In this document: positions 12,388 through 24,576 of the stretch, piece by piece
How positions within the stretch are numbered: the stretch's first letter is position 1
Layout of the letters: each line of letters begins with the position of its first letter
Assembly: GCA_963082975.1 (NCBI GenBank)
Contig: OY720344.1
Span: 12,945,580-13,009,579, forward strand
Source: Labia minor
Taxonomy: Eukaryota; Arthropoda; Insecta; Dermaptera; Spongiphoridae
Reading direction: 5' to 3'
DNA: 64,000 nucleotides
Notes under the pieces: generated by a model
Databases searched by the model: none
What the model was told of the DNA's origin: nothing
Seen by the model: only the letters and a program-made list of their open reading frames with translations
Program-made: the position numbers and the translations under genes

Positions 12388-13817
12388 TTTTATTAAAATT
12401 GTCAAAAATGGAGTTTATTTTTGTCAAATGGATTTATATTTGATGAATTTATAATTATTTATCTTTCTTATTAAGACCTTTTTCATTAATTTTCTAACTT
12501 CGTTTCCAATTTTAAAAAGTTTTAAAAAGGGACGAATAATTTAATTTATTCAGAAAAAAAGAGGTAAGAGAAAAGATAAAAAGAAGTAAACCGGTATTCA
12601 TCCTTTCTCTCTCTCTCTCTCTATCTCTCTAGAGGATTTCGCACAAACAAGATAATCACTTCCCTTAATTGCAGATACTAAGTATAAAAAAAAAATTCTC
12701 TAACTTAACTAGGTATAAAAATTAGATTGGAATTTTAATATATACCTCAAAGATGATCTTAATTGTTTCACATAAACATGTTTTTTTTTTTTTTTTTTTT
12801 TGGAAAATTCAATTTTTATTCTTGATCATCAAGCTAAATGAATATTTATGTTTAAATGAATTCACTGATAGATTCAAATAAAAAGAAATAATGATTTTAA
12901 TTTATAATTAAATTACTTAATAATATATTATTATAAATTTTAAGGTAATTTTATTTTAAAGCTATCCCTAAAATTAATACAAAATCGTGAACGGTTACTA
13001 ATTGCGTGGTTATGGTGAAACGAATTTGACTTTATGAACATTACATTGTATGAAACAAATTATTTATGATGCTCAACATTACGCCAATTAGCTTTTAACG
13101 TTTTTAGTCTAACTAAATAAATATTAATGAAATAATATAAAATTATGAAATTTATATTAATATATATTTAATGACAAGAACATATTTTTTTATGTTCAAT
13201 CAAAGATGAATTCAACTAAGTAGAGTGACATTTTTTAAGTTATAGTATTACTAGATTAGAAATTAGACCAGAAAAAAATAAGAAATCCATTATTAAAATT
13301 TAACTTAAAAATATATTAATAAATTAATAAATAATTTAATATTTATTAAAAATATAATAAATATTTATAAATAATTAATTTTATATCATTTTTAAAAAAT
13401 TAAAATTTATTCATTTATTTATTTTTAATCGATATATATTTACCATTAATACATACAAAAGTCAATTCAAAAATTTAATTGTTAATAATATAATAAATAA
13501 ATATTATAATTTGTCTAAGAAAATATATTATTAGAATTTATTATTTTTCCAAAATTTTCTATGAAGTTACAATATATCCTGAGAAGAATTCTAATCATCT
13601 TTGTAAATTAGAAATTAAATGTTATCTGATATTAAGGAAAGATTATTGGTCATGGTTGGCTGCTCACAACGAGATTGTTGCATATTAAGTTTATGGAGTA
13701 TGTGTCATGCTTCATTGATAGTTTCCAATGCGTCATTCAGATGATTTAACACATTGAAGATGAAATTGGGGTCAATTATTCGATGTGTCTAGTTATAATC
13801 TAACTAATAAGATAATG

Positions 13818-13849
<32 letters not shown>

Positions 13850-15089
13850 CACCATAATCATAATATATAAATAATTTCTGAAAATATCTATCTTCATGAC
13901 ACTATTGAACTGAAACATACTACGCAATAATAATCTTCCAACTGTTTATACCATTTATAAGCAATTTCCATCCAATTTATATTCTCTCCAAACTCTTTCA
14001 TATCTAATTTTATTTTATCCAATTCCCATTATCCGATTCTTAATGTATTCTAATTTTATCAATATTATAATCTTAATCTTTTTTTTTTATTCAAAACAAA
14101 ATAAATATTTGAATTTAAATGTAAAAAAACCGTGGCTACATAAAATTTATTAAAGATTTTCCAAAATTACTCCCCTTTGTAATAAAATAATTATCTTCTT
14201 TTTTCATTTCATCTTAAATTTGATATAGAAGTTACAAGTGTTATAGATTGAATTTTTATTCTCAGCTATTTAACATTTTATTATACTAATTTGGAATATA
14301 TATATATAACATAGCCTGCTGTTCACGATTTATCATATCAGTTCACCCTATAAAATATGGAAATAACATCCCGGAAACGCTTCAAGTGGATGTCAGTTGA
14401 CATTAGGCCGATTATAATATAATTAATCTGCACCAACGTATCACCCTCTGCTCTTAAGGGAAAATAGGCTTATCTGCCTCAGTTTAAGTTCAGAATAATT
14501 ATCGGTGCTAATTTATAATTTGCTAAAGATATAAAACAAAATGGAAACCAGAAACTTTAATTTCTTGCAATAATAATATAATTTCAATAAAAGAGACATT
14601 ACATTCATACTAACAATTAAAAGTATACATCCTTTTATTATAATTATTTTAAATTAAAACCATAAGAAAATGAAATAAAAATGCAATTTTTATGATCATT
14701 AAGAAAATAAATTAAAAAAATAAATAAATTATCAAAAGAAAAAAGTACGAAGTTTGAAAATTTTATATACTTATGTAAAAAATAATTATTTACATAAACG
14801 ACTTTTCAAAATAAAAGTAATCTTATAAAATAATTTTGGAAATAACATATAAGCATTTATTATTCTAATAAAAAAAAGTGTTTTGTTTGTTCACTGAAAG
14901 GTCGAGAGATTAAAAACTCATCATTTGATGACTTACAATTAGTAGAAATTTAAAAAAAAATTGATAATTTCATAATTAATTATTCTTTTAGGTATAATAA
15001 AGGTAAATATTACCAATGTTTAATAATATTAAAGAAGAAATAATGGTAAATATTTACATCCATGGTTCCGAGATAGAAATGATTGTCCC
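12388..15089. other. AT-rich spacer
   Basis: Contains (ct)n near 12605, a T-run at 12780-12801 and an (ata)n microsatellite at 13814-13849. A GC-richer patch at 13623-13778 reads on the minus strand as about 52 codons interrupted by one TGA, without recognised similarity. Nothing else is supported. Confidence 0.45.
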
Positions 15090-15345
15090 CAAGAGGGCGA
15101 TGCCTTCAACCAAGCTTGGCGCGGCCTTCACCATTGTGTTTGCTTTGCCCAGTAGATGGCGCAATTAAAATAATTTTTTTGAATGACTTTAGTATGAATT
15201 TAACTTTTTCTAAAATAAAATAAACCGAATTTAAAAAACCGAAAAAGCAATTATCACTAATTAAAAAAAATTGTGTTAATATATTCAATTCAAATTGTAT
15301 ATAATTGCGCTATCTACTGGGCAAGGTGAAGGTCTCACCCTCTTG
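15090..15345. mobile_element. 256-bp foldback MITE
   Basis: The left end caagaggg with tgcccagtagatggcgcaat is mirrored by the right end attgcgctatctactgggca with ccctcttg. The left arm has a 35-bp extra insertion (about aaccaagcttggcgcggc) relative to the right. Central spacer is AT-rich and non-coding. Target duplication not clear. Confidence 0.7.
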
Positions 15346-16764
15346 TGATCATAAGTCATACTATAACTGTCAAAACATGGCCCCCCACCCCAATTTATAT
15401 GCAAATTATATTAATTTTTCTCTCGTAAACAAGAAATTTCCTGAAAATATTTCATATCAAAAATCAATCAGGATAATCTAAGGTACGCACTGGTATTTTT
15501 TTTTCCAATCCGTTGAGGGAAGGACTAAATGATACCAGTACCGAAATAATAATAATAATAATCTTAGCTTCCCATATATTTTTTTTTGTTTAATTTTTTG
15601 ATCACTTTACACACAGAGAGAATACAATTTAGTTTAACGCCCTTTACTCATTGATTTAGCTATCTGCATTTTAAATGAATAAATTACTTTTTAAAAGATA
15701 TTATTATATTACCATTATCTGATTAGATTTCTAATAAAAGCAAAATAATATTTAACTTGTAGAATTTGAAAGAATACAATAATAGAAATTTCAAATGTGA
15801 TTATTTCTTACTTTCTTTGATTAAATATTTAGGGATTTAATAAAGACGTAAAAGTTATATAATTCATCTCTTAAAACATTAAATATTCTTAATATTTAAT
15901 AATGTGTATAAATATTCATAAATCTCATAAAACTTAAGATGTAAAGAATTTTCCCTTGAATGATCCATTCATAATTAACTCGAACTTGATAAACTAATAA
16001 CTTAAACCTAATGTTCGTTTAACCAAACTAAGGCAGAGCTTCCATCAGCAAATATGTTTACAACAAAACTTTTCACACTATATTGTCATACTTATAAATT
16101 CAAAATCAATTATCATGTGTCAATTTTCAACAAAAATTATATTATCTAAAAATATATTAAATATATTTGTTTTCTAAAAAATAAAAAAAACATTTTTGAT
16201 AATTTCAAAAAGGTTTTTCTATTATTATGTATTACCATATATTCCGAACCGAACTGAACATCAAAATATAAAATAAATATTAGAGTTGAAGTGGATAATT
16301 TCAAAAGGTCGTCGAATTTGTCCTATTTGTCGGTTTTGTTTTGTTATGTCTCCTGACAATTCCTATTCAATTCAAGAGAGCTGTACCTTTATATTCCCCC
16401 GTCAAGCGAATTGGACGTGATAGTCATGCATGAACATCATCGTTAGCTGTGTTGTTCGAGCAGTTCTTTGTATATCGACTTATTTAAAACCAGGCATGAT
16501 AATTAAATTAACTTAATTTAAAAATGAATGCTAATTTAAAAATAAGGAATTAAAAATTGAAATTCATTTTGTTTCAGTATAATAATAAGGATTAATAAAC
16601 TTTTACTATAAAAAAATTAGATAATCGTAGTTTTGTTTATTTTATTGAGCATTTATCAAATTATAAAACACTTACTACTATAAGAATAATAAACACTAAA
16701 AAACATAATACCTGACAAAAAATAGCGTAATGTTAGTTCGCCACAGCAGAGCAATACTAATGTT
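15346..16764. other. AT-rich spacer with one hairpin
   Basis: At 15483-15543, actggtat and ataccagt form an 8-bp stem, extended imperfectly by ggtac, around a 40-base loop. The GC-richer patch at 16375-16450 shows no usable open frame. No other feature recognised. Confidence 0.4.
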
Positions 16765-17263
16765 CGAGGGCAGGTCAATAAGTCCGTAACTTTTTGAATT
16801 TCCCGTCAGTTAAATGAAATGGCAACACTGCTCCTGTCAGCAGGTAACTATCAGCTGACCCCTGTCTAAATTTGAACCAGCTGGTTTTTTTAGTTTTTGT
16901 TTGACTACCTCATGATTTGAGAAGAAAATGGCAAAAAGTGAATTTCCATGGGAAAAATCCATGAATAGAGATACGAATTACTCCCTCATCCGCCCTATTT
17001 CCGGATTTAGTTCCGAGTGACTATTTCTTGTTTCTAAATCTAAAGAAATGTCTCAGCGGAAAGAGATTTGACTCCAACGATGAAATCATCTCACAAACAA
17101 ATACCTAATTTATAATCATATTTTTTAGAAAGGATTAAAAAAAAATTGGAGAAACGTTGGGTGAAGTATATCGAACTCAAAGGAAGTTTGAAAAATAAAA
17201 TAATTTTTAATCCAAAATCCTGTGTTTCATTCAAAAAGTCATGAACTTATTGACCTGCACTCG
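16765..17263 (+). mobile_element. Internally deleted mariner (subfamily 1, copy 1)
   Basis: The TIRs are cgagggcaggtcaataagtc on the left and the inverted gacttattgacctgcactcg-like end on the right, with TA next to the right end. Inside, an N-terminal start (ATG then KSEFPWEKSMNRDTN in frame from 16928) runs directly into C-terminal mariner transposase sequence: a degraded version of the family's PHPPYSPDL...SDYFLF region and, near 17145, the readable LEKRWVKYIELKG, matching the usual mariner carboxy end. The catalytic core between them is missing. The same deletion junction occurs in the copy at 61500-61969, so this is an amplified deletion derivative and cannot move by itself. Confidence 0.85.
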
Positions 17264-18029
17264 TAGTATATCCCTAAACACTAAACAACTTGATATAAAC
17301 TTACAAGTTTCAAAATTATAATCTAAAATTTAATGATATACCTACTAATTAATAAATTTAAATATATTTTTAATAGTCAAAATGTCGAAATTTCATTGAG
17401 TCGTACCAAATTATAAATATTTTTAATAAATAATTTTTTGTATTTCTTGTTTTTTTTCTTGATGCTAAATTTATAAGAATTTAGTTTTAGTAAAGAAAAT
17501 ATTAATTTTCTTTTAGTTGGCCAATATGTTTTTATAAAAGAATTTAATTTGTAATGTTTCTGGTGTAACACAAATTTTTTAAAACATGATAACGTACTCA
17601 TACTAAAAAGTTTAAATATTAATGCATTCTCTATGATATCCTAGGAGAGGTTTTACTTTATTTTTTACCCATTCTATGATTAGGATTAAAACTTAAAATA
17701 TTGAAATTATTAAAAATATTGAATTTTAGAGAGGAACACAATTCAGCTCCATCAGTTACGTTCTTTATATTTTGAAAATAATTATTTAGAAATTTTTTAA
17801 AATAATTCAAATCTAATGTATTTGAAGAAAGTGTTTTCCCGAAAGTGAATTTAAAGAAAAAGAAAAACAAGAATAATTGTTTTTATCAGACAGAGTAAGC
17901 CAGTTTAACAAATGTTGAATTAGTTTCTCTTTCTGTGAAATATCTTCTAACAGGAAATGTAAAGAATCCTGTGTTCTATTTCTGTTTTATTTGTTACTCA
18001 AACATTCATCTCAACTCTTCCCTCCTCTT
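17264..18029. other. AT-rich spacer upstream of candidate promoter
   Basis: Short lysine/asparagine/phenylalanine-rich open frames on the minus strand are typical of chance frames in AT-rich DNA. No repeat recognised. Confidence 0.4.
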
Positions 18030-18036
18030 TATATAG
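18030..18036 (+). promoter_or_regulatory. Candidate TATA box
   Basis: tatatag sits in a pyrimidine-rich, slightly GC-richer context (cctcctctttatataggtct), 60 bases upstream of a good-context ATG at 18096. That would place initiation at about 18060. Such words are frequent in AT-rich DNA; the support comes only from its position relative to the exon candidate. Confidence 0.2.
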
Positions 18037-18095
18037 GTCTCACAATTCTAGTGCAGATTGTGGATTTGATGTAAACAATTCATCCAATTCAACCA

Positions 18096-18149
18096 ATGGG
18101 ATTATTCGATAATAGAAACCAGCCTCGCAAAACATTACCTCCAAGAAAG
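18096..18149 (+). CDS. Candidate first coding exon
   Basis: An ATG in strong context (accaATGG) opens an 18-codon frame, MGLFDNRNQPRKTLPPRK, which ends exactly at a donor-like site (aag followed by gtatat) in phase 0. The exon is GC-richer than its surroundings and lies about 60 bases after a TATA-like word. The MG start would suit N-myristoylation, but that is speculation. The protein is not recognised. If spliced, the partner exon could be 43116-43192, which also starts in phase 0, but this requires a 25-kb intron and is only a hypothesis. It could equally be a chance coincidence of ATG and donor. Confidence 0.25.
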
Positions 18150-18889
18150 GTATATATTTGAATTGAGATTGAACTAAACAAAAACACTCTGAAAACAACT
18201 TCAAAATTAATCATAAATCTTTATTTATACAAATATATATCTGCTATATATATATATTAATAGCATATATATTTGATTAAAAATAAATATTATTAAAAGT
18301 GATTAAATTTTTTTTTATAAAAGTAATATAGAAAATATTTTATGTTTGAAATTAAAATTTATAAAAAAATAATAACATTCACAAAAATATAATTTATACT
18401 AATCGCAATAAAATTAAATTGGCAACTTATTCAACGTATGACAATCCTATAATTAACAACATTATCATTTTTTAATTTAAGAAATATTTTTCTTTTAAAT
18501 CAAAAGTAAATAATTTATTAGGAGAAGATAATTTCATTCTCCGTTATCATTAAAACTTCATCATTTATCTACTTAATGATTTTGAAATTCCAAGTAAAAT
18601 ATCTGATATTTCTAAGAAGCATTCACTGAGAATAAATATTAATACTAGAATACAAGAAATTGTAGACAATATTAATCTTATAAATAAAAATGAATTGCAA
18701 AATGTGTTGGTATAACCGCATCACTCAATAACGCCTGAACCAAAAAAAATCGAATAATTGCCGGGAAAACCCTAAAAACAGCTCTTTTTCCCCATACATA
18801 TTTTTCAATATTATGCAATATGTACATAATTACTATTTTTCAATATTATGTAATATGTAATTACTAATTGATAAAAATAATAGCTGATA
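18150..18889. other. AT-rich spacer
   Basis: Low-complexity A/T with (ta)n stretches at 18236-18260; no gene. The 5' boundary of the Helitron copy ending at 19803 probably lies somewhere here but cannot be fixed. Confidence 0.4.
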
Positions 18890-19606
18890 ATTATTATGCA
18901 GTAAAGGGGCTTATCTCATCAAAACCATTATCAAAAAAGATCAGAATTGAAATATATAAAATAATTATTTTTCATGTTGATCGATGACTAGGGTGACCAT
19001 ATTTCGAAAACACCAAACCGGGACAATCGGTTTACCTTTTTGATTTTTTTTAGAACTAAATTGAAAAAATTTTGAAAAACAGTACGAAATGTCCTAAATA
19101 TTTAAAAAACGGGACAATAGGCTGTCCCGAAGAAATTTTTGGGGACGCCGGGACAGAGCACCTAAAAACGGAACGTTTGATCACCCTATCGATGACCCTG
19201 AGAGACGAGAGTACATTTAGAGTATTTGTGAGATTAATATTGTTTGCAGCATTTATAGGCCAAAGGAAGATGAGGTCAGAGGGGGATGGCGGAGATGACA
19301 TAACGAAGAATTGCATGATCTCCAGATATAATTAAGGTTATAAAATCGAGAAGGCTGAGATGGGAAGGGGACGTGGCTGGAATGGGAGAAGCTAGAAATT
19401 GGTTTAAACCGATTGGGAAACATCCGGTGGAAGACCAAAGATCAAGGTGGGTAGACAATGAAAGAAGGGACATGGGAGAGATGGGACAGGGTAGGATTCG
19501 GTTGTACCTCAGGATAGGGACGCTTAGAGAAATGAGGATGCTGCGGCTAAGAACTTTCGAAAACTGTAGAGACACGGAGTTAGATAAATACAATAATAAT
19601 ATATAA
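18890..19606 (+). pseudogene. RTE-type LINE reverse transcriptase, 3' part, interrupted by hAT
   Basis: After removing the hAT at 18989-19188 and one copy of its TSD, the sequence aligns with the minus-strand copy at 39240-40015. Frame pieces match the region that follows the reverse transcriptase domain in RTE-like elements: TLRDESTFRVF (where the family has a W-[ST]-[LM]-T...R-FRVFE-like stretch), then GEARNWFKP, GKHPVEDQRSRWVDN and a final LRTFENCRDTE. These correspond to the usual RWAGHV-ARM, G+PEG-RP-GRP+-RW-DN and D+W+-L-EAA-like blocks. Several frameshifts separate them. The catalytic YADD region is not present in this copy. Nonfunctional. Confidence 0.75.
18989..19188. mobile_element. 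200-bp hAT non-autonomous element with perfect TSD
   Basis: It begins tagggtgaccatatttc and ends gtttgatcaccctа-type inverted terminus (tgatcaccc followed by ta). It is flanked on both sides by the identical 8-mer tcgatgac (18981-18988 and 19189-19196), the hallmark of hAT integration. Internal cgggaca/tgtcccg words form long secondary structure. It has no coding capacity. It lies inside the RTE fragment, so it is the younger insertion. Related copies are at 42198-42414 and fragments at 56857 and 60413. Confidence 0.92.
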
Positions 19607-19803
19607 TTAATTTACTGATTAAATTAAAATATATTTTACAAGAAAACAAATACATGTCTTATCTACTTATACTGATTGAAACAAAATGGATGAAAACCTT
19701 TTACATACATACTTTCATCCAAATACAATGTATCAGTCGGGGGTTCAGGGGGCGGAGCCCCCGTCTAGGTGTGAAGAGCGCCTTCGGCGCTCAGAGCAGC
19801 TAG
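19607..19803 (+). mobile_element. Helitron-like 3' terminus joined to the LINE fragment
   Basis: Two perfect GC hairpins, gggggcggagccccc (19748-19762) and gagcgccttcggcgctc (19776-19792), are followed after seven bases by CTAG (19800-19803) and host T. That is the canonical Helitron 3' end: hairpin, CTRR, insertion before T. The segment upstream, starting caataataatatataatt, is shared with the copy at 39018-39240, in both cases directly adjoining the same LINE fragment. The 5' end of this copy was not located. Confidence 0.8.
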
Positions 19804-22800
19804 TAAATAAATAAAAATAACTTTGATTTTTGAACAACCTATGAAAAGAAAGCGTCAATTATATTAATTGCTGTTAAAACAAGATATAGGTGAGATTTAT
19901 GATCAAATCTCAACATTTATTTTGATTTTCTTGATCGAAGGGCTCTAATTTTGATTTTAAATATTTTCCCATTTTTAGTCATGAAATCAAGAATATTATC
20001 TTTTTCAATTAATTTGGTTTAAGTATATATTAATGAACGAAAATAAATTTAAATAATTAATGGAAAATGTCACGTCTGTATATCTATAAGGTGATCGTCT
20101 CCGTCAAGTCACTGTTTTGATATTATCCCCAATCCCTTCACTTCTGTTGTGTTATCAACTAGTAAGCTAATTATAAGTAGATGTCAGGTCCGGAATTGTG
20201 TTACCTCCACTTACAATCTCTCTTATTTCCCTTTGTCAAAACCAGCTTTCTTAACCCAATAAACTTTGAAACAAACTTGTCTATTAAATACTGAGATTTC
20301 AATCTAAATTATATAAAAATTTATTGTTTTTCTTTTTCCATTTCAATATACTCGTACATATTTATTAACTTCCCCTATAAAAATAATTTAAAATTTAATT
20401 TAATGATTAGAATGATCAAGGTTTGAACTTAAACATAATAATACTCTTAAAAAAACGCTTAAATTAATTAATGAATTATATATTAAAGTATAATTATTAT
20501 TGGTTTTTTATTAAAAAAGGATTAATAATGCTGATTGTATCCGTTTTATAATTATTTTCTACAAAAAAAAGTAATAATTTAATCTTTTGATCTTTTTATT
20601 AAAAAAAAAAAATAAAAATAAAACAAATAAATCAAAACCATGTTTGTATTTCATTAATAAATATAATCAGTGGAAAACAATTCAATTTATACGGAAGATA
20701 ATTTATTTGTAAAAATTAGATTATCATTTTTTATTTTATTTTTTTTTTTTTTTTTGTTAATAATTATCACAAGTATTATTAATGAAATGAATATATTATT
20801 AAATTAAATGAAACAATAAAAACATTTAATTTTATAAATAAATGTTATTTCTTCATTATTGAATACATTTAGTATAATATTATGTAGCTAATAATATAAT
20901 TATTAATTAATTTATTTTTTATATCATTTATATTGGCGTTTCTATGGTAAACTTTTTTTGTATTTGCGGCACAGTTTTCAATCACAATTTTCATCGCACT
21001 TCTCTAATATATATTGAATATTTTTAATTCTGTTTTTAAATTATTTTCAACTAAATGCTAAAATAAGTGTTTTTTTTTTGTGAATATGAAAAACTAACCA
21101 GACACATAACGAAACATATTAAAATTAAAATATTAATTGCCAAAAATGTATTTACCATATCAGTTTACATAAATTCTTGCGAAATTTGCAAAACAAATAA
21201 ATAGGATTAAAGTCAAATTAAACATTAGCCCAATCGCATCAAAACCACATTTGAAATTATTCATATTGATAGATACTCAATAGATAACCAAAAGTTTTGA
21301 ACATGGATAGATTATTCTTTCAAATTTGTCTAAACATACAAATTAAAAACCTTAATCAGATTCGATAAAACTAAAAATTTAATTAAATTCTTTCGTAACC
21401 AATGGGCACCTGATAGTATTGAATCTGATCTGATAATGCAAACGAATTTAGAAATGTTACAATTCAGGAATTACTTGAAACTTACAAAATTAAAATTTAT
21501 TTTATAAGCAGCCCCAATCAAACAGTAATGTTGAATAAATGAAATTATTAAGTTAACAATTCTAATTCAAAACTAATTCCATTTCTGAAAAAATGTCATA
21601 TACACTCTTAGCTTAAAATAACACAATAAATACACTCATTAACACCCCTTGAAATAAAAAAAATGCTCATTTAAATAACGAAAAATTAAATTCAGAACAA
21701 ATATGAAAAGAAATAGAAGGTTATTTCAAAAATTTATAAATAATATGTGTGTGTGTTGTGTATGTATTAAACTTTTCTTAGAAAACAGTCTTATTGATAA
21801 TTTACGTTTCGTTTATAAAAACTTATAATAAATTTTCTGAAAATTTTAAAATATGATAATTATTTGTTTTAAATTAAATTGATAATTTTTTTAATCATTA
21901 TGAATTAGAAAATATATTATTTGGTCCATAACATAAATTAACCAAATTTATTAATATAATGTGAGTCAAAAAATAATAATAAAATTTATTTATTTGCTTA
22001 ATTATTTAGTCATCTTTAAAGATTTAATGATGGCATAGAAAAAAAAATATTATTTTTTTGATGGACTCAATCTTTACAAATAAGTATATCTGTTTTCTAA
22101 AAAAAAATTGATTATCAAATATATACTAATAATTTAATAATACTAATTATAAGAGAAATACTGCAAATAAAATATTTATAAAGCTGTTATTATAATAGAG
22201 AAGAATTAATCATTACAAATATTTTTATTCATTTTTTTTTAATGCATAAGATTTAAAATAATGTTTTGAAAATGAAGATTTTTTTCAAAAATAAAATAAC
22301 ATTTATCTCCAAATGCATCAGTCTTAACATTCAATTAAAATAATTGAAACATTAAATAATTGATATAATTACTAAAAATAGATCTTGTAAGATTTTAATA
22401 AAATAAAACATTTTTTCATGGGAACGCCTGAAATAATATGAAATTTTCCCTAACGTGTCAAATGCGTTGCATAATTTCCAGGCGCTTTTATTAATAGAGT
22501 GGTTTTAGATAAAGGAAATATTTTTGTTTATCTATCAACACCAATAATAAATATCATATAGCAATTATTATCTCTCTTGTATTAATAAAATAGAATTAAA
22601 TATTCAATTGATATTTTATAGACATATTTATTAAAAAAAAAAAACAAAAAAAAAAAAAACTAAAAAACAAATGAAATACAAAACGACAATTCATTTGATG
22701 TGAATTAATTGTGACATTATTAGATTTAGTAAATCCCAAATTAATATTTCTAATTAAAATGGAGAAATCTTTTCAAGATTAGAATGGTATAATAATTTAT

Positions 22801-22931
22801 CATTTCCTTTTAACTTTTCGCTTGTAAATCTATGATTTTAATTATTCTCTTGAAAGAATTCAATTTATTTTTTTCTATCCACCCCTTCATATTATATGAA
22901 CATGTCAAGGGTTCTTTGATGGGGTGTACAG
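19804..22931. other. AT-rich spacer
   Basis: 3 kb of A/T-rich DNA with homopolymer runs and short (gt)n at 21748. No open frame, terminal repeats or splice-bounded islands were recognised, except mild GC enrichment at 20090-20230. Confidence 0.45.
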
Positions 22932-23024
22932 GTGGAGTTTAAGCCGATCTGATATTGATTCTCAAAGTATTGATCATATGTCAAGATCATGTGTTGTTCA
23001 ATTGTTAAAGATGTCTACGAGGAG
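22932..23024 (+). CDS. Candidate internal exon, 93 bp
   Basis: A stretch clearly richer in GC than its surroundings is preceded by ...ttctttgatggggtgtacag and followed by gtacgagt, giving an AG..GT pair exactly 93 bases (31 codons) apart. In the frame requiring one leading base it is fully open and reads WSLSRSDIDSQSIDHMSRSC and then VVQLLKMSTRR. The composition is protein-like, unlike the K/N/I/F-rich chance frames around it. The acceptor lacks a strong pyrimidine tract immediately upstream, and the leading phase does not match the donor at 18149. Protein not recognised. It may belong to an unseen gene or be coincidence. Confidence 0.3.
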
Positions 23025-24576
23025 GTACGAGTTAAAATTTTATTCACATTTTTACTTCTTCGATTCTTTTATTGTTCTCAGTTCAGTAATTTTATGAATC
23101 GTTGATTTTTAAATATTTTTATTTTATAAAACTATTACTAGAGATTAAAAACAAAAACAAAAATTTACTAAGATATGTAAATTGAAATCCTACTTATTAA
23201 ACATTTTTTTTTTTAGTTTTAGTGTTACAATATCGTGCGAGTGTTCAATTATATTATATTAAATTTTTCAATAATTGACAATTTCAATATCCATATTTTT
23301 ACATTTTTAGACAAGAATATCACTTTTGTATTAAATTGAAAGAATTTATATACATATAGTAGGAAGATAATATAAAATCAAATAAAAAGGAATTAGGAAA
23401 GAATAAGAAATGGATGGAAATTATTTAGGATAAAAACTGTTGCAGAAATGCAGTTTTTAGAAACAAGAACTCTTTAGATTTTATATATATATATATTGTT
23501 TTTATAAATTGTTTCTGTGTCGTATGGAAAAGTGTTATTATTAATAGATATGACAATCTCTTTTAAAGGAACACAATCAACTGATAAGCTCAAAATCGAC
23601 GAGGGAATCTGTCTCTCGCCATCCATTCATCCCCTCTAACACACACTACCAACCGGTTCATTGATTCGCTTCAACGGCTATTTATATCCGGAACCATCCA
23701 TATGCGCCAAAAATAAACTCAATTATTCATTCTATCTTTTTGAGATTTGTCCGATTATAAAATTTCCCTGGCTTGTTCACTGAATGGGTATCTGCCAGGA
23801 TTAATTTAAAATATTCTAGTTTTTTAACTTGTTTTGTTATTTTAGCTTGACCGTTTATTTATTTTCATTTTTTTTAAGTGAAAAATGATCCTTTAATGTT
23901 TGTCATAAAATAAACAGAATTGTTTTTTCTCTATAGATCATTCAGAATATTAATTAAATTTTTTATTTTAATAGATTATCATATTCATTCAATTTGATAT
24001 TTTTTTTAATAGATATAAAACAAACAATTTAATTTGTTTAAATAAAAAATCGATGAGAAGTATTTCTGAATTCAATTTAACAATAAAAGTTGTTAGGATC
24101 TTTTTACTTATTTTTTCCACCTAGTGTCAGATCAAAATACAAAATTATAGTTTATAAAGATAATTGCAGATTATTTTTAAAGTTTTTATTGGTTGAAATT
24201 TATGCTATTGAACAAGAATCTACAATAAATGTTGTGGAATTCTCGATTATAGTATATTTTCTATTAAAAAAAATAAAATAAATATATTTAAGTAAATATA
24301 TATATATTATGCGAGTAATTTTTATCACTTCAACATTTTTTTTTTACTTATATTTTATATTTCACTCTCTATATAATAAGTGAATGAGATATTAAGAGTA
24401 ACCACAATTGAAATAAAACTATTTAAACAAAAGTATAATTTTTAATGCATTTTTATAACTTGACAATTTTATTCAATAATTAATATATCGTATGTAATAT
24501 ATTTAGAAATAGTTTTCATTATTATTATTAGAAAAATATTTACATGTATGTTGGATTAAATTAAGATTGGCATATA
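23025..24576. other. Spacer with a GC-richer island at 23575-23720
   Basis: The island (acgagggaatctgtctctcg ... accaaccggttcattgattc) has 34 open codons on + but no matching splice pair. The remainder is A/T-rich. A purine/pyrimidine hairpin is not seen. No repeat family recognised. Confidence 0.35.

Noticed and set aside
18236..18260. Possible 5' end (tctgctatatatatat) of the Helitron copy ending at 19803
   Set aside because: The bases after the first 16 do not match the 5' end of the 39018-41970 copy.
19056..19606. Cluster of overlapping frames up to 105 codons
   Set aside because: Shadows of the LINE fragment and hAT in other frames; only the + strand LINE similarity is meaningful.
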